From contig NAJO01000012.1 of NCBI GenBank assembly GCA_002077065.1, forward strand, positions 744,001-808,000: 64,000 nucleotides of DNA, read 5' to 3'. The position numbers and the translations under genes are program-made. Of the stretch, positions 43,411-54,574 are shown piece after piece (position 1 is the first letter of the stretch; every line of letters begins with the position of its first letter). The stretch comes from Cryoendolithus antarcticus. Lineage: Eukaryota; Ascomycota; Dothideomycetes; Cladosporiales; Cladosporiaceae. Under the pieces are notes generated by a model. That model saw only the letters and a program-made list of their open reading frames with translations. It was not told the DNA's origin and searched no databases.

Positions 43411-45085
43411 ATGCCTCAGATTCGAAACCCAATCCTCCCAGTACGCAGCCCAAGCACTCCAGCCCACATCTATTCCACTAACGTCCCTACAGGGCTTCAA
43501 CCCTGATCCCTCCATCCTCCGCGTAGGCGCAGACTACTACATAGCAACCTCAACCTTCGAATGGTACCCGGGCGTGCAAATCCACCACTCCAAAGACCTC
43601 GCCAACTGGGACCTCCTCATCCGCCCTCTCTCGCGAGCCTCCCAGCTCGACGGCCGCGGATGGCCTGACTCCTGTGGCGTCTGGGCACCCTGCCTGACGC
43701 ACGATGGCGAAAAGTTCTACCTCGTGTACACAGATGTCAAACGCAAAGATGGCAGTTTCAAGGACACGCATAATTACATCGTCACTGCGCCCACGATCGA
43801 AGGACCATGGAGCGATCCGATATACGTGAATAGCTCGGGCTTCGATCCGAGTCTCTTCCACGACCTGGAGAATGGCAAGAAGTACTTCGTCAACATGCTC
43901 TGGGACCACCGTCGTCGGCCGCGTATGTTCGCCGGCATCCGCCTGCAGGAATGGAGTGAGAAGGGCGGCTTGACTGGACCCCGCAAGACGATTTTCCACG
44001 GTACCGATCTGGACTTAGTCGAGGGTCCGCATTTGTATAAGAGGAATGGGTATTATTTTCTCCTCACGGCTGAGGGCGGGACGAGCTATCATCACGCCTG
44101 CACGCTCGCCAGATCAAAGGGAGATATCTGGGGACCGTACGAAGAGCATCCACAGAAGCATATTGTGACTTCTAAGGACCATCCGAATGCTCCGTTGCAG
44201 CGAGCTGGGCATGGTGATATCGTGGAGACGCCGGAGGGGAAGACTTACTTGGTCCATTTGACTGGTAGACCGACGTCGCAATTTCGGAGGTGCGTGTTGG
44301 GTCGCGAGACGGCTATACAGGAAGCATACTGGGGCGAAGACGACTGGCTGTATGTCAAGAATGGGCCTGTGCCGAGTCTGTATGTGGACGTGCCGGGGAC
44401 ATTTGATGAAAAGAATTACCTGGCTGAGCAGCGGTATGACTTTACCCAAGCCGAGGAGCTGCATAAGGACTTCCAGTGGCTTCGCACGCCTGACACGCCG
44501 CGGATCTTTGGGCTGAAGAATGGTGCGTTGGAGTTGTATGGCCGGGAGTCGATCGGGAGCTGGTTCGAGCAGAGTCTCGTTGCGAGACGGCAGACGCACT
44601 TCTCCTACGATGCCGAGACTATCATAGACTTCAAGCCGGAGGATGAGAGACAGTTCGCGGGCTTGACGGCTTACTACTGCAGATACAACTTCTTCTACCT
44701 TGCTGTATCGGCCTCTGCGGAGGGTAGGAGGGAATTGATACTGATGAGCTCGGAGAACTCATATCCCGAGGGGAAGCTTGACAAGGTAGCGCCTTTTGTT
44801 GAGATCCCACAGGAAGGTAGAGTGAAGCTGGCGCTGAGTATCAGGGCGAAAAGACTGCAATTTTACTGGGCTATGGAAGGCGAGGAGAAGTTGAAGGAGT
44901 TCGGTCCAGTACTGGACGCCAGTATCGTTTCAGACGAATGCGGCGGGCACCAAGCGGACGGCAGCTTCACTGGCGCATTCGTAGGCATGGCAGCCTCAGA
45001 TCTGAATGGCGACGTGAAAACAGCGAGGTTCGAGTACTTCGTCTACCGACCAGAACACGACGCGCATGACAGGTACGAAGGGTAG
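43411..45085 (+). CDS. GH43 family beta-xylosidase, probably intracellular
   Basis: Exon 1 is 43411-43440 (MPQIRNPILP) and exon 2 is 43493-45085, a 52-nt GTACGC/CAG intron restoring NPILPGFNPDPSILRVG. 540 residues. The five-bladed propeller carries the GH43 triad: Asp15 (NPDPS, base), Asp128 (GFDPSLF, pKa modulator) and Glu187 (VEGPHLY, acid). WAPCLTHDGEKFYLVYTDVK and AGHGDIVETPEGKTYLVHLT are also typical. The second half is the C-terminal beta-sandwich (about 335-540) found in xylan 1,4-beta-xylosidases of the GH43_11-like group. No signal peptide is present, so it would cut xylo-oligosaccharides or arabinosides inside the cell. A longer frame exists upstream (43367) but lacks the conserved start. 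Confidence 0.93.
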
Positions 45086-45122
45086 TGGGTTCTGTAGCAC
45101 ACACACATCCTACCAGTCAATC

Positions 45123-46959
45123 TCAGTGCGCCCCATTCGCATAAGCAGCAGCACCAATCTTCTCCTTCTCCATCTCAAGTTGCTCCAACGCCCCCGGTGT
45201 ATCAATATCAATCCCCAGCGCCTCCGCCTCAATCTGCCTGATCGGCCCTGTGAACCACTTGTGAGCCCAAAGAAACCAACTCCCCATCGCGAAGATCCCC
45301 ACAATCCCCACAGCCACGCAGCTATAATTCACCGTCTGGCTCGTCACAGGATTCAAGCTCGGCAAGCAGAACACTATCGTGATGAACCCGATCCAGAGAC
45401 AAGCTACGGCTGCTATGGGGCGCGAGAGAACGCCTAGGTTGAAGGGTCCCTTAACGAAATTCTTGTGCCAGATTAGGCCGATCATGATCGGGATGCCGTA
45501 GGAGATGTAGAGGCCTATTGTTGCTATTGAGGTGGCGGCTGCGAAGGCTACGGAGGAGCCTAGGGAGGGGAGGGCGAGGAGGAAGGCGAGGAGGACGGCG
45601 AGCCAGATTGTGCGTATGGGGGATTTGAACTGCTGAATGTTAGTAATAGCGTCAAAACGGTGCGGATGTATTGAGATCACTTACCCGCTTGTCGACATGG
45701 TGGAAGAAGTGCGGAATTCCGCGATCTCGTGAGAAGGAGAAGAACATGCGGCTGTTGCTGGTGATTGAGAAGAGCCCGCAGTGCCAGACGCAGACGATGA
45801 TGAGCGTGAAGAGGGCGATGGCGCCGTTCTCTCCGAATATGTCGAGAAGGATCTGCAGCACTGGTTGGAGGTATTGGCTACCAACAGTGGCGTCAAAGTC
45901 CTGGATCGAGAACAGAAGGCAGAGGATCAGGAAGAAGCCGAACAGGGCTGAGACACCGACTGACATGAGCACACCGTATGGTGCAGAGCGACTGGCGTTG
46001 TGGGTCTCTTCGGAAAGATGGGCAGATGCGTCGAAGCCAGTCAGGGTGTATTGGCTGAAGAGGATGCCGATGCAGGCCACGTAGCTGCCACAGTGTGAGC
46101 ACAAGCGTATACTATACACGAATCAAGCCTTACGCAGGAGAAGCCCGCTCGCCCCAACCCGGATCTCCAGTCGCATCGTTGAAATGTGCGAATACATCTT
46201 TCGCACTTTGGTGAGTAGGTGCAGCAGCCACGACCGCGATAGCAAAGCTCGCGATCCCGAGACTGTGTAGGACAATCGAGGTGTTGTTAAGATATCGCAA
46301 GTATCGGACGCCAAACGTATTGACCAGGCCCATGCTGACCAGGATTGCGGCATGGATTCCAATGATCTTGCCAGGAGTGGGCACGAAGCCTGACTTTACG
46401 GTCGCCAGTGTGGCAATGAGGTTTGCGCAGCCGAAGACAATGCCAGTAGTGACTGCGAACTGACCGACGAAGTTAAACCATCCAGTCACCCAGGAGAAGA
46501 ACGCGGCGAGGTAGTTGTTCGGGGCGAGCATGGCTGCCCAGAAGTACGGTCCACCGGCTGTTGGGTGGGCGGAGGTGATCTCAGCCATGGCTACGAGTGT
46601 TGGTCAATCGCTGTGGCCGTGACTCCGAGTGTCGAGGCAACATACCTAACGCGATGAAGAACGTAAAGAATGACACGATGATCCAGCCCACGGTCATGAC
46701 CGCAGGGCCACCAGTTGTCAAGCCATATTGGAAGAGCGTCGTGATGCCCGTAATCACGCTGATGATACTGAAGCTCACGCCAAAGTTATGGATCAGACCT
46801 ACGTTAAAGTCAGAATATGGGCTCGCGTGTGCTTGGGTATTGATGGCATCGCATACCCCAATCGCGTCTCAATTCCTGCTTGTAGCCCAGCTCGCCCAAT
46901 CTGCCCTCGTCCGCGATGTCATCCTCGGCAGTGACGCTTTGTCTTCGTAACTTGTTCAT
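45123..46959 (-). CDS. APC-superfamily amino acid/GABA/choline permease
   Basis: Five exons on the minus strand: 46857-46959, 46646-46798, 46134-46590, 45685-46084 and 45123-45629, with introns of 49-58 nt, total 539 residues. The N-terminal MNKLRRQSVTAEDDIADEGR leads to LGYKQELRRDWG / LIHNFGVSFSIISVITGITT. Further motifs are AMAEITSAHPTAGGPYFWAA, QYTLTGFDASAHLSEETHNA and SNSRMFFSFSRDRGIPHFFH, characteristic of the fungal GabA/UGA4/HNM1-type permeases. Twelve membrane helices are expected. It would sit in the plasma membrane and import GABA, choline or amino acids; the exact substrate cannot be read from sequence. All splice borders keep frame, so it appears intact. It converges on the GH43 gene with 37 bases between stops. 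Confidence 0.93.
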
Positions 46960-49180
46960 GTTGGCTTATCAACATGCAGGTGTCCTCACGTGGCAGTAGA
47001 CAGTGGACGTGAGGTCAAGAGAAAGTAAGAACCCAGCCTACCTGCAAAAACCACATGGCCATCAAGACGCCGTCTATTAGCCTACCCCGGGAACCCTAGA
47101 GATAGCAGCAGAGCGGCATAGCGGCGGTAGTGATGATTCGGCTATGCTTACGCTTTGCAGCTCAAGATCCGGAGCGTGATTGGAGGCTTGTGAGCGGGAG
47201 GCTCGCATGATGATAAGGCGTGGGACGCCACGCGATGACTAGCTTGGTACAAGTTGGTAGTCTAGACTTCTCAATCTGTTTGACATGCAAACAATCACCG
47301 GAAGAGTTCCGCGAAGTCAACAGTAGCAGCCACGCACGTGAGCTTCATTGGTGATAAAGACGAGGTACGCTGGAGTGGTTTTGTTCGGAAGTACATTGAC
47401 GAGTTGAAAGATGTCTAGACGATATGGCCAAGCAGTGGAGATAGAGATAAGCTCACCTCTAGGTGGCTTGTCGCAATATAGATCACGTGCTCGCATTGTG
47501 CCCAAGAGGCTGGGGCCGGGCGGGTCTGCAAAACGGGGGTGGTATTTAGCAGTGGGCAGAGTGTCAGGAGAGCATCGTCTCAATTATCCAGATCGTTGAG
47601 CCTACAGAATCCTGGCCATTCAACCCCTGTCTCTCCTCCACATCCACCAAGGAAACCCGCCGCAGCGACTTCCTCCAATCTCAAAAGAGCGACTTAACGG
47701 TCAGGTTCTACCCACTCCCCAACCCACCGCCTTGCTCGCCTAACCTCCATCTCCCGAACACAGTTCCCCAGCCAGCAGCCTCACCCTCCGGTCCAACAAG
47801 CGCGCAAGCGCAGCTCGCATTAAAGGACCAAGAAAAGTAAGACCGCTGGACAAATCAACCCCATATCCAAATGGACAGGGATAACCCAAATAACAACCGC
47901 ACTCTGCAACATCTCTCTCAAAAAGTTCGCTCAAAACCCATCTCCTCCCTCGAAAGAGGAAGTCGACAGATCAAGCAAAAGTATCCCCGTCCATGCCGCG
48001 TTTGTGTAGCCGCAGGTCGATGGGACGGGGACGAAATATAAACGCAGTATCCCCCCCATATCTAGCAGCTGTACTCCCTCAAAAAGGAGACTCGTGCTCT
48101 CCGCGCCAAAACGAGCCACATCTCAGCACCGCCGAAGCATCTGAGAGAGCCGGGCACAGAGTCCAGACCCGATCCGATCGCGGTCAAGAGGTCTCCGAAG
48201 AAACACACCAAGTCCAGCAGGATGGATCAAGGGTTCTGGAAATCGCACGAGCAGCGCGTAAAGACTCCCCATTGAAGGGGCGAGGGGGAAGAATGACAAG
48301 CCATACCCACGAAGCGCTTTTCTCCTAAGATGAAGCACGACGCTACGGCCCTTGCCGAGAAGGGGGGTGTACACATGTCCGGCTCGTGTGGAAATCGTGA
48401 TCCTCATATGCCAGTGCGTCGCTGACGCGCTCCCCGAGCTTTATGTTGGAAGAGTAATCGTGGACCGTTCGCCGATCGCTGCAGGAGTGTTGGAGAGAGG
48501 TGGTTGCAAGAGGGGCAAGCCGCGCAAATGCAGTGACACCTCGCTTTCAGACGCGTGCAGGGAAAGGGAAAGGATCTCGGTACCGTTCCATCGCAAAGTC
48601 GAGAGCGGGACATCGGTGTCTGGTAATGGGATAGATGACCATAGAGGAGCGGGAGGAGTGGGGCGAAGAGTGCCGCGATGAAACCAAGCGAAATGCAACG
48701 CCTTCTTTGCAATCGCGCAGAGGGGATTCCAGGTCCAGCGGCAGTGTATACTCCTACGTTACTATCGCAGAGCTCACAAAGCACATTCCGGACTTGCATG
48801 GCCCTGGGGGATCGAAGGGAGGGGTTTCGCACCGATTCGAGGTCAATCGTACCGCCAGATGACAGTACGAGACCTATGCAGGAGCAGCGCACAACACATT
48901 TTTAGTGTCCTCGCAAGAGAAGCACAGTTTTTCGCACCTACCAGCCACGAAGGCTGCATGGTGCGTCTTCTCCCCGTCTCGCAAACACCAGGGGAGGAGG
49001 CGAGTAACAGAGGAGAAGAAGGGGGACCTAACACCCATCCGGTCCGAGCATATTCAAAGTCTCTCAAAACAGTCCTCGACCTTCTCGCACCCCGCGGATG
49101 ACATCTGGACTCCGCTCGCGCGCCACGAGTGGAAGAACGGTCAGGTGCGGGGGTGAGAGACGGTGCACGACTACCGTCTC
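46960..49180. other. Long intergenic region, no gene recognised
   Basis: About 2.2 kb between the permease promoter and the 3' end of PRM1. Frames are short and without domain resemblance on either strand. It is the largest spacer in the window and could contain a noncoding RNA or a long untranslated region, which I cannot demonstrate. Confidence 0.5.
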
Positions 49181-51544
49181 TCAGCGGGAGGGGTCGAGGA
49201 ATGGATCGCGGATGGGTCGGGGAAAGTTCGAATTCGGACTCAAATGGGGTCTTGGGGTTGTGGGGGAGGTGACGGCGTAGTCACCGTAGCGTGAGGAACG
49301 GACGTGGGTTTGGCGGCGGACGGCAGCGTCGACGCTTTGGTTGTTGACTGCGCCGAGTTTCTCAGCTTTCGCTGTCGAGAAGCCGCCTTCGTCGTGCATG
49401 ATCGGGGATGGCGGGAGGTCGACTTGGAATGTCGGCAATGGGTTTGGCTGAAGTGTGTAGGACTGGCCATTCAACTTGTTGGCACTGTGATCGCCAAGAG
49501 CAGTAGTCGAAATGGCTTGTTCGTATGTCGGCACTCGGAAGAAGGAGTCGGGTTCATGCTTGTCGTGACCTTCCGCAATCGGGTCACTGACGGGAGAACT
49601 GCGGAAGGTACCGTCATCACCACCTCTAGGCAGCAGAACGCATGCCCGGATAATGCCAATGAATGCGATGATGAACCAGATAATCAGCACGCATGTCGAG
49701 ATAATGGCTTCTTGTCGCACGGTCTTGTACAAGGCGTTCGTGACATGGAGCACAGCATCAGCGATGTCGTCTACAGCTCCTTCTCCAGGTCCAGCGGCTA
49801 GTATGCTTGACTGCGAGCCGGAGACCTTTTCAACAGCACCTAGGCTGAACGTGTTCGGGTCCATGAGCGGAAAATCGACCTTGGCGTGATCGCTCACCCA
49901 AGTCAGACCTTTCTGGACACCCTGAATCTTGAGCAGTACGAGGCAGTTCAGTACACCGACGATGGGTTCGTACAGAACTGTGCCGCCGAATGTATCATTT
50001 AGCTCTTTCATCATGCCGTCAACGAACACATTCAGTGTGTGGTTCACAGCGCCTGTTGTGGTGTTGACCCAGCCAGAAACATCGTCATTGATCTTAACGT
50101 TCGTAGTGTTGATCATATCGTTCGTACCGGTGGCCCATTGCTCGCTTGCGTTATTGAGTTGCATCACAACCTTATCGGCGAAATTGCCGACTTGGTTGGT
50201 GAGTGCGGGCACCTCCTTCTCAATGGACTTGAGCAGAATGAACTGGCACAAGCAGCCGAGAAGTCCGGCGACAGCAAGCGAGAGTACGAAGAGCGCCGGC
50301 ACAGTCGTAGCGTATGCGACACTCCAGCGGACGAGAGTCTTGCGACGGCTTGACTCGAATTTGTTGGCAATCATCAAGCCGAATGACGAAGTGTATGGCC
50401 TGGACGCAAGGTACACAGCGTCCAGCGGATCGTGAGCATCAGATTTGATCAGGCAGGCGCGTTCTTGCATGAAGCGCCACCTTCGCAGCTCGCGATACGC
50501 CATTGGAACCATCGCCAAGATCGCAAGGGTGATCAAGGTAGCCAAGAAGATCTTCTTCGCCATGTGCTCGATATTCACAAGGTCGTCGAAAAAGTCGCTG
50601 ATGCCGTTGTTGTCGGAGCAGAATGTCAGCTTTTCCTTGGCAGGTACTGGAAACATCGAAGAGTTCAATGTGTATCTTGGCAGGCTCTCGTTGAGCAGCT
50701 TCTTGACCTCTTCAAAGGGGAGCCTCAATGCCATGTTCGTGAAGTTGTTGACTTCGGCGAACGTAGGGATTGAGCCATTGAGTTTCTCCAGTCCTTGATC
50801 GTAGCCGGCAGGGAGCTGAATCGAGTTCAGCTTCGTGATCTCCCCGCTAAAGTCTACCTTCGGTGGCGAAGGAGTCTTGCCAGTGAAGAGACTGCCGATT
50901 TTGCTGAAGTCCGACATTAATCCATTGATGCCTTTTTGCAAGTCGCCAGCAGCGTCGCCAAGCTCGTCTCCAATGCTTTGGACAGTGGAGTTGAGTAAAT
51001 TGCCGACGTCTTCAGCGACACTGATGGCAACATGCAAGCTGCCTCCAACCGCCAGGGTGATGAGGCACATGTATGTGTCAGTCAAGAGGTTGATGATGAA
51101 GACGATAATCTCCTCAACAGCAGTGACACTCATGACGAGCATCTGCATGAGACCATTGACCGCCCTCTCGAGCCCTCTGACCGTGAGCTCATTGACACCC
51201 TGGCTCATATAGTATGGCATACTGGCCATAGCCGATCCGACGTTTTCCACGGAAGTACAAGCGCTGAGCGCCTGCTTCCTCGCCCTCCCAAGATTGTCGT
51301 CCAAGCTCGCGATAGCGAAGAGAGTCCGAATCAGTACAAGTAAGAGTAAGACGGTCCATCTGTTGATCCAAGTCTGCGAGAGCCTAGCTCGAAGACCGAG
51401 ATAGGGTGTTAGGTAAGGTTCTGTTTGCGAGGCAGGTCGTGATGCTTCCTGTGAAGCGTAGTAATCGCGCATAACATGGCTGTCCGCGGAAAGAGATGGC
51501 GGCGCAGGATTAGGGTATTGCTGTTGGTTCTCTGGGGATGACAT
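49181..51544 (-). CDS. PRM1: Plasma membrane fusion protein PRM1
   Basis: Single exon, 787 residues. The first membrane helix (WTVLLLLVLIRTLFAIAS) is near residue 62, and further segments are ITLAVGGSLHVAISV, IFLATLITLAILAMVPMAY, VPALFVLSLAVAGLLGCLC and ISTCVLIIWFIIAFIGIIRAC. Two large extracellular loops hold many Asn glycosylation sequons (NST, NGS, NNT, NAT-type). MASMPYYMSQGVNELTVRGL and CSDNNGISDFFDDLV are typical of fungal Prm1. It promotes membrane merger during mating or hyphal fusion. The cytosolic tail from about residue 650 is disordered and Pro/Ser-rich. Length fits the 650-800 range of filamentous ascomycetes. Confidence 0.93.
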   Translation of the reverse strand: MSSPENQQQYPNPAPPSLSADSHVMRDYYASQEASRPASQTEPYLTPYLGLRARLSQTWINRWTVLLLLVLIRTLFAIASLDDNLGRARKQALSACTSVENVGSAMASMPYYMSQGVNELTVRGLERAVNGLMQMLVMSVTAVEEIIVFIINLLTDTYMCLITLAVGGSLHVAISVAEDVGNLLNSTVQSIGDELGDAAGDLQKGINGLMSDFSKIGSLFTGKTPSPPKVDFSGEITKLNSIQLPAGYDQGLEKLNGSIPTFAEVNNFTNMALRLPFEEVKKLLNESLPRYTLNSSMFPVPAKEKLTFCSDNNGISDFFDDLVNIEHMAKKIFLATLITLAILAMVPMAYRELRRWRFMQERACLIKSDAHDPLDAVYLASRPYTSSFGLMIANKFESSRRKTLVRWSVAYATTVPALFVLSLAVAGLLGCLCQFILLKSIEKEVPALTNQVGNFADKVVMQLNNASEQWATGTNDMINTTNVKINDDVSGWVNTTTGAVNHTLNVFVDGMMKELNDTFGGTVLYEPIVGVLNCLVLLKIQGVQKGLTWVSDHAKVDFPLMDPNTFSLGAVEKVSGSQSSILAAGPGEGAVDDIADAVLHVTNALYKTVRQEAIISTCVLIIWFIIAFIGIIRACVLLPRGGDDGTFRSSPVSDPIAEGHDKHEPDSFFRVPTYEQAISTTALGDHSANKLNGQSYTLQPNPLPTFQVDLPPSPIMHDEGGFSTAKAEKLGAVNNQSVDAAVRRQTHVRSSRYGDYAVTSPTTPRPHLSPNSNFPRPIRDPFLDPSR

Positions 51545-53575
51545 GATGGTGGACGATGCCGAAAGTCAAGGTGTGCCTGGTGGATTGTTCAGTGTGTGTC
51601 GCTGCCAGTATCGATGTCTTGGCTATGACCGCTGGTGGAAGGAAAGAGCGACCGTGAAGTGCGATTACGCCAACGTGACGCCAGGTCAAGCCGCGGGATT
51701 ATCGGTATAGTGAATTACAGTAGTGAAAGATGCCAGCACACAGTCAAAGAAGGCAGTACAAAGGAAAGCCGTCAGGTCGTGTATGTCGCAGCCGAAGTGC
51801 AGTCAAGAAGCAGCTCAAGCAACCCGAACAATGAAGTGCAACAAGAAGAAAGACAGGTCCAACGTACCATGCTGTCTAGGCCGAGCCAGTCATGCGACCC
51901 GGCAGAGTTCTTTGTCGCCAACATGACAACCTGTAGATGCTTCTAAGGCGTTTCAGCGTGTCGTCCAACCGTTCACGTCCTGGTCTGGGATTCGAAGTAG
52001 GCGGAGTGTCCGTGCGGGCTTCTACGCGCCGCAGGTCTTGCAAGGCGGCTGTCGTCGCGGCCAGTCGATGGACTGACTGCGAATATTTGCGTGCGAGTCG
52101 ACGAGTGGGCCGAACAAAGAGATAGACGAGGAGCGTCTGGCGTTGCTGGCATACGCGACATCGTGCTGATGGTCGCGTATGTGGTGTTGTCGCAACGCCG
52201 AGACTTCCTTCGCCCGTCTCACACATCCCCTTCGCCTGATCCATCATGACCGGGCCGAGCATGACTTCCTCCCTCCCACGTTCCTTCGAAGCCACGCTGG
52301 GCTGCCTTCCCGTCGCTCATACGATACAACGAAGGCAGCCCAGCTGGTGCATAGCGAACAGTTGATGTCGGCGACGATCCTTTCTTATGGTGCGCCACAC
52401 CTGCCACGCGCCGCTAGCGGCCAACTTCCCGGTCTCGTCAACACACGCGCCATGCGATGAATCTTAATGTGGCCTCCCACCTCTACAACCTGTCGACGTC
52501 CGTCAGACTGTCACGACCTCTTGATATGTCGCATACATCGCTTCGACAGTCGTCCACCCTCACGGCAGGTTAGAGATGCGTGGATTCCGTCAATTGCATT
52601 CTTCATGGACATGACGTAGCGTTGCCTTTGCGCTCCAATCAGAGTCGTACCCTGAAGTGTTGGACTTCACTCGAGATCTTCTGGTCTTGCGAAAATATGA
52701 GCAGCGCACAGCAACCTCCGAAGAAATGGTGACCGGGTCTCAAACACCTCGGCACGACTGCAAGCTTCTATGACCCTTGCGTACCGTGATCTCACCCCTG
52801 ATCAAGATCAGCGGAACGATTTACCAACGAGTCAATATCGATCTCATAGCCCTGAACTGCCTACCGCCCACGCTTCTCTATGCGGCACCTACACTCGAGC
52901 ATTTTGAACCTCCTGGCGACCTTGGCCAGAAGTACGAGGGCCTATCGAGACTCTATGCTCCTTCCGGGCACTGCGCCTGGAGATCGGTCTACAAGGTTTG
53001 GGTATTACGCGCTGCTGCGGCATTGACACGCTGTTTGTACAGTATGAGCCTGTGACCTGCTGGTAAGCGACGCGAGACGCGGAGCTTCGCGACCCTCTCG
53101 CTCCACGGTCACTGAGCAGATCACTCGTGCCATCACATGTACATTCAGTAATTCGCCGTAAGTATGCGCGAGCTTGACGGTAGCCTCAGGCGATTGGGGA
53201 AGGTAAGCTCCGTCATGCGGCTCACAGCGCTGTGGTCAGTCCATCACTCACTTTAGGCACGTGCTATCAAAGATCTACTTCACCTGTACACGTATCTTGC
53301 ATCTACGTCTCTTCAGCCTATGGCTTTCTTACCATCATCCACTACCTGCCCATTTCCATTCATGTCATTCACTACAATCGGTCAAGTGGCGCAGAAGCAC
53401 CTGTGCGTCTGCAGCACAAAGACCTACTGACAGCAACATCCACCAGCCGTTTCGAACCACCAATGGGACCACCTCGCGTCAATAACATCCCGATCCGATT
53501 GTCATAACATTCGGGTACTCCCTGAAGTGAAGCACATCAACAACGCCAGAAACCGACGAAAGGCTACCATATTGG
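51545..53575. other. Long intergenic region with one strong hairpin
   Basis: About 2 kb without a convincing gene. It contains the PRM1 promoter, a 14-bp perfect inverted repeat at 52296-52344 listed separately, and the 5' flank of the next gene. Confidence 0.5.
52296..52344. repeat. Perfect 14-bp inverted repeat with 21-nt loop
   Basis: gctgggctgccttc at 52296-52309 is the exact reverse complement of gaaggcagcccagc at 52331-52344. The stem is GC-rich and would fold stably in RNA or DNA. It lies in the intergenic stretch between PRM1 and the 53.6 kb gene. Confidence 0.75.
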
Positions 53576-54268
53576 ATGGCCCTGACATATGGCAACTCTC
53601 GCAAATGGATCAACCCAGCAGTCCTCGACAGAATGAAAGATACGAGTCTTACGAGCGCGAAGATCAAGATCTGTCGCAACTCGCCTTTCTTCCCCTCGAC
53701 TGCCCAGGAGCTCATTCGCCACCAAATCGAGTATGCCACCCTTTTGGCCGCCTACAGACTCGCAAAGATCCGTCAGGCGATCTCGCCACCCATCATCCGC
53801 CTGCCGTTCAGCGGTATCTTGACGAAAGATTCCACATGCTCACTCGATACTTTGCCCTCCGTTCACTCCACAGTCCTCAGCATCCACACACTCTTCACCC
53901 CGGCCTACACGTCCACCCTCCAGCCCCTCGCTCACTGGCCCTCTCGCTCAGAGCTGAAGTACGAAGGAGACGATCGCATAGCGACAGATGGGCTTCATCG
54001 GCGCTTTCTCCCACTGCCTCGCATGCCAGGTAATGAGACGGTCAACTGGCAGCATCGCAATGTGCTTCCGCAGTACGCATTCGAGGATTTCTACTTAGGG
54101 ATCCGGGAGGAGGAGGTGTTTGAAAGGAGCCATGTGGTTGGAGAGTGGGAGTTCGGAGTTGGCGAGAGTAAGGAGTGGGAGGACTGGGTCGGCTATGGGG
54201 ATGCCAGTGGGCGGGACGTGATTGGGAGGGGGCTCTGGGACGAGATTGAGAAGATGGGGTGTTTGTGA
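53576..54268 (+). CDS. Hypothetical protein, 230 residues
   Basis: Single exon from MALTYGNSRKWINPAVLDRM. The sequence is mixed helical with several aromatic motifs (LPQYAFEDFYLGIREEEVFE, ESKEWEDWVGYGDASGRDV). There is no signal peptide or membrane helix. Composition and frame length are coding-like, but I do not recognise a family. An earlier in-frame start is not apparent. Confidence 0.55.
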   Translation: MALTYGNSRKWINPAVLDRMKDTSLTSAKIKICRNSPFFPSTAQELIRHQIEYATLLAAYRLAKIRQAISPPIIRLPFSGILTKDSTCSLDTLPSVHSTVLSIHTLFTPAYTSTLQPLAHWPSRSELKYEGDDRIATDGLHRRFLPLPRMPGNETVNWQHRNVLPQYAFEDFYLGIREEEVFERSHVVGEWEFGVGESKEWEDWVGYGDASGRDVIGRGLWDEIEKMGCL

Positions 54269-54574
54269 AAGGATTGGTGCGAAGTGGCGCGCGAATGAGA
54301 AGTGGCTAAAGAGAGGCTTACAGGTCGGCGACCGACCATGAGCGACGGTGGTCTTGTGATGTAGTGCTGAGGAAGACTGAATTATTCTATTTTCAGCGTT
54401 TTGCTTGGATCCGAGCTCCAGCGATGCTCCTGGATGCCTTGGACATGGCAATGAGGATGCGATCATGAACGACGATGAGACGAGGTTTGCATGACTATAG
54501 TAAGATTTGAATGCAATTGCGGCAAAATCAATGACTACATTCAGCAAAATCACAACTCGTCTATTGCGTCACTT
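54269..54574. other. Intergenic, convergent 3' ends
   Basis: 306 bases, no gene seen. Confidence 0.5.

Noticed and set aside
43367..43492. GH43 start at 43367 without an intron
   Set aside because: The residues before GFNPDPS would not match the family, whereas the 52-nt intron gives the exact NPILPGFNPDPS junction.
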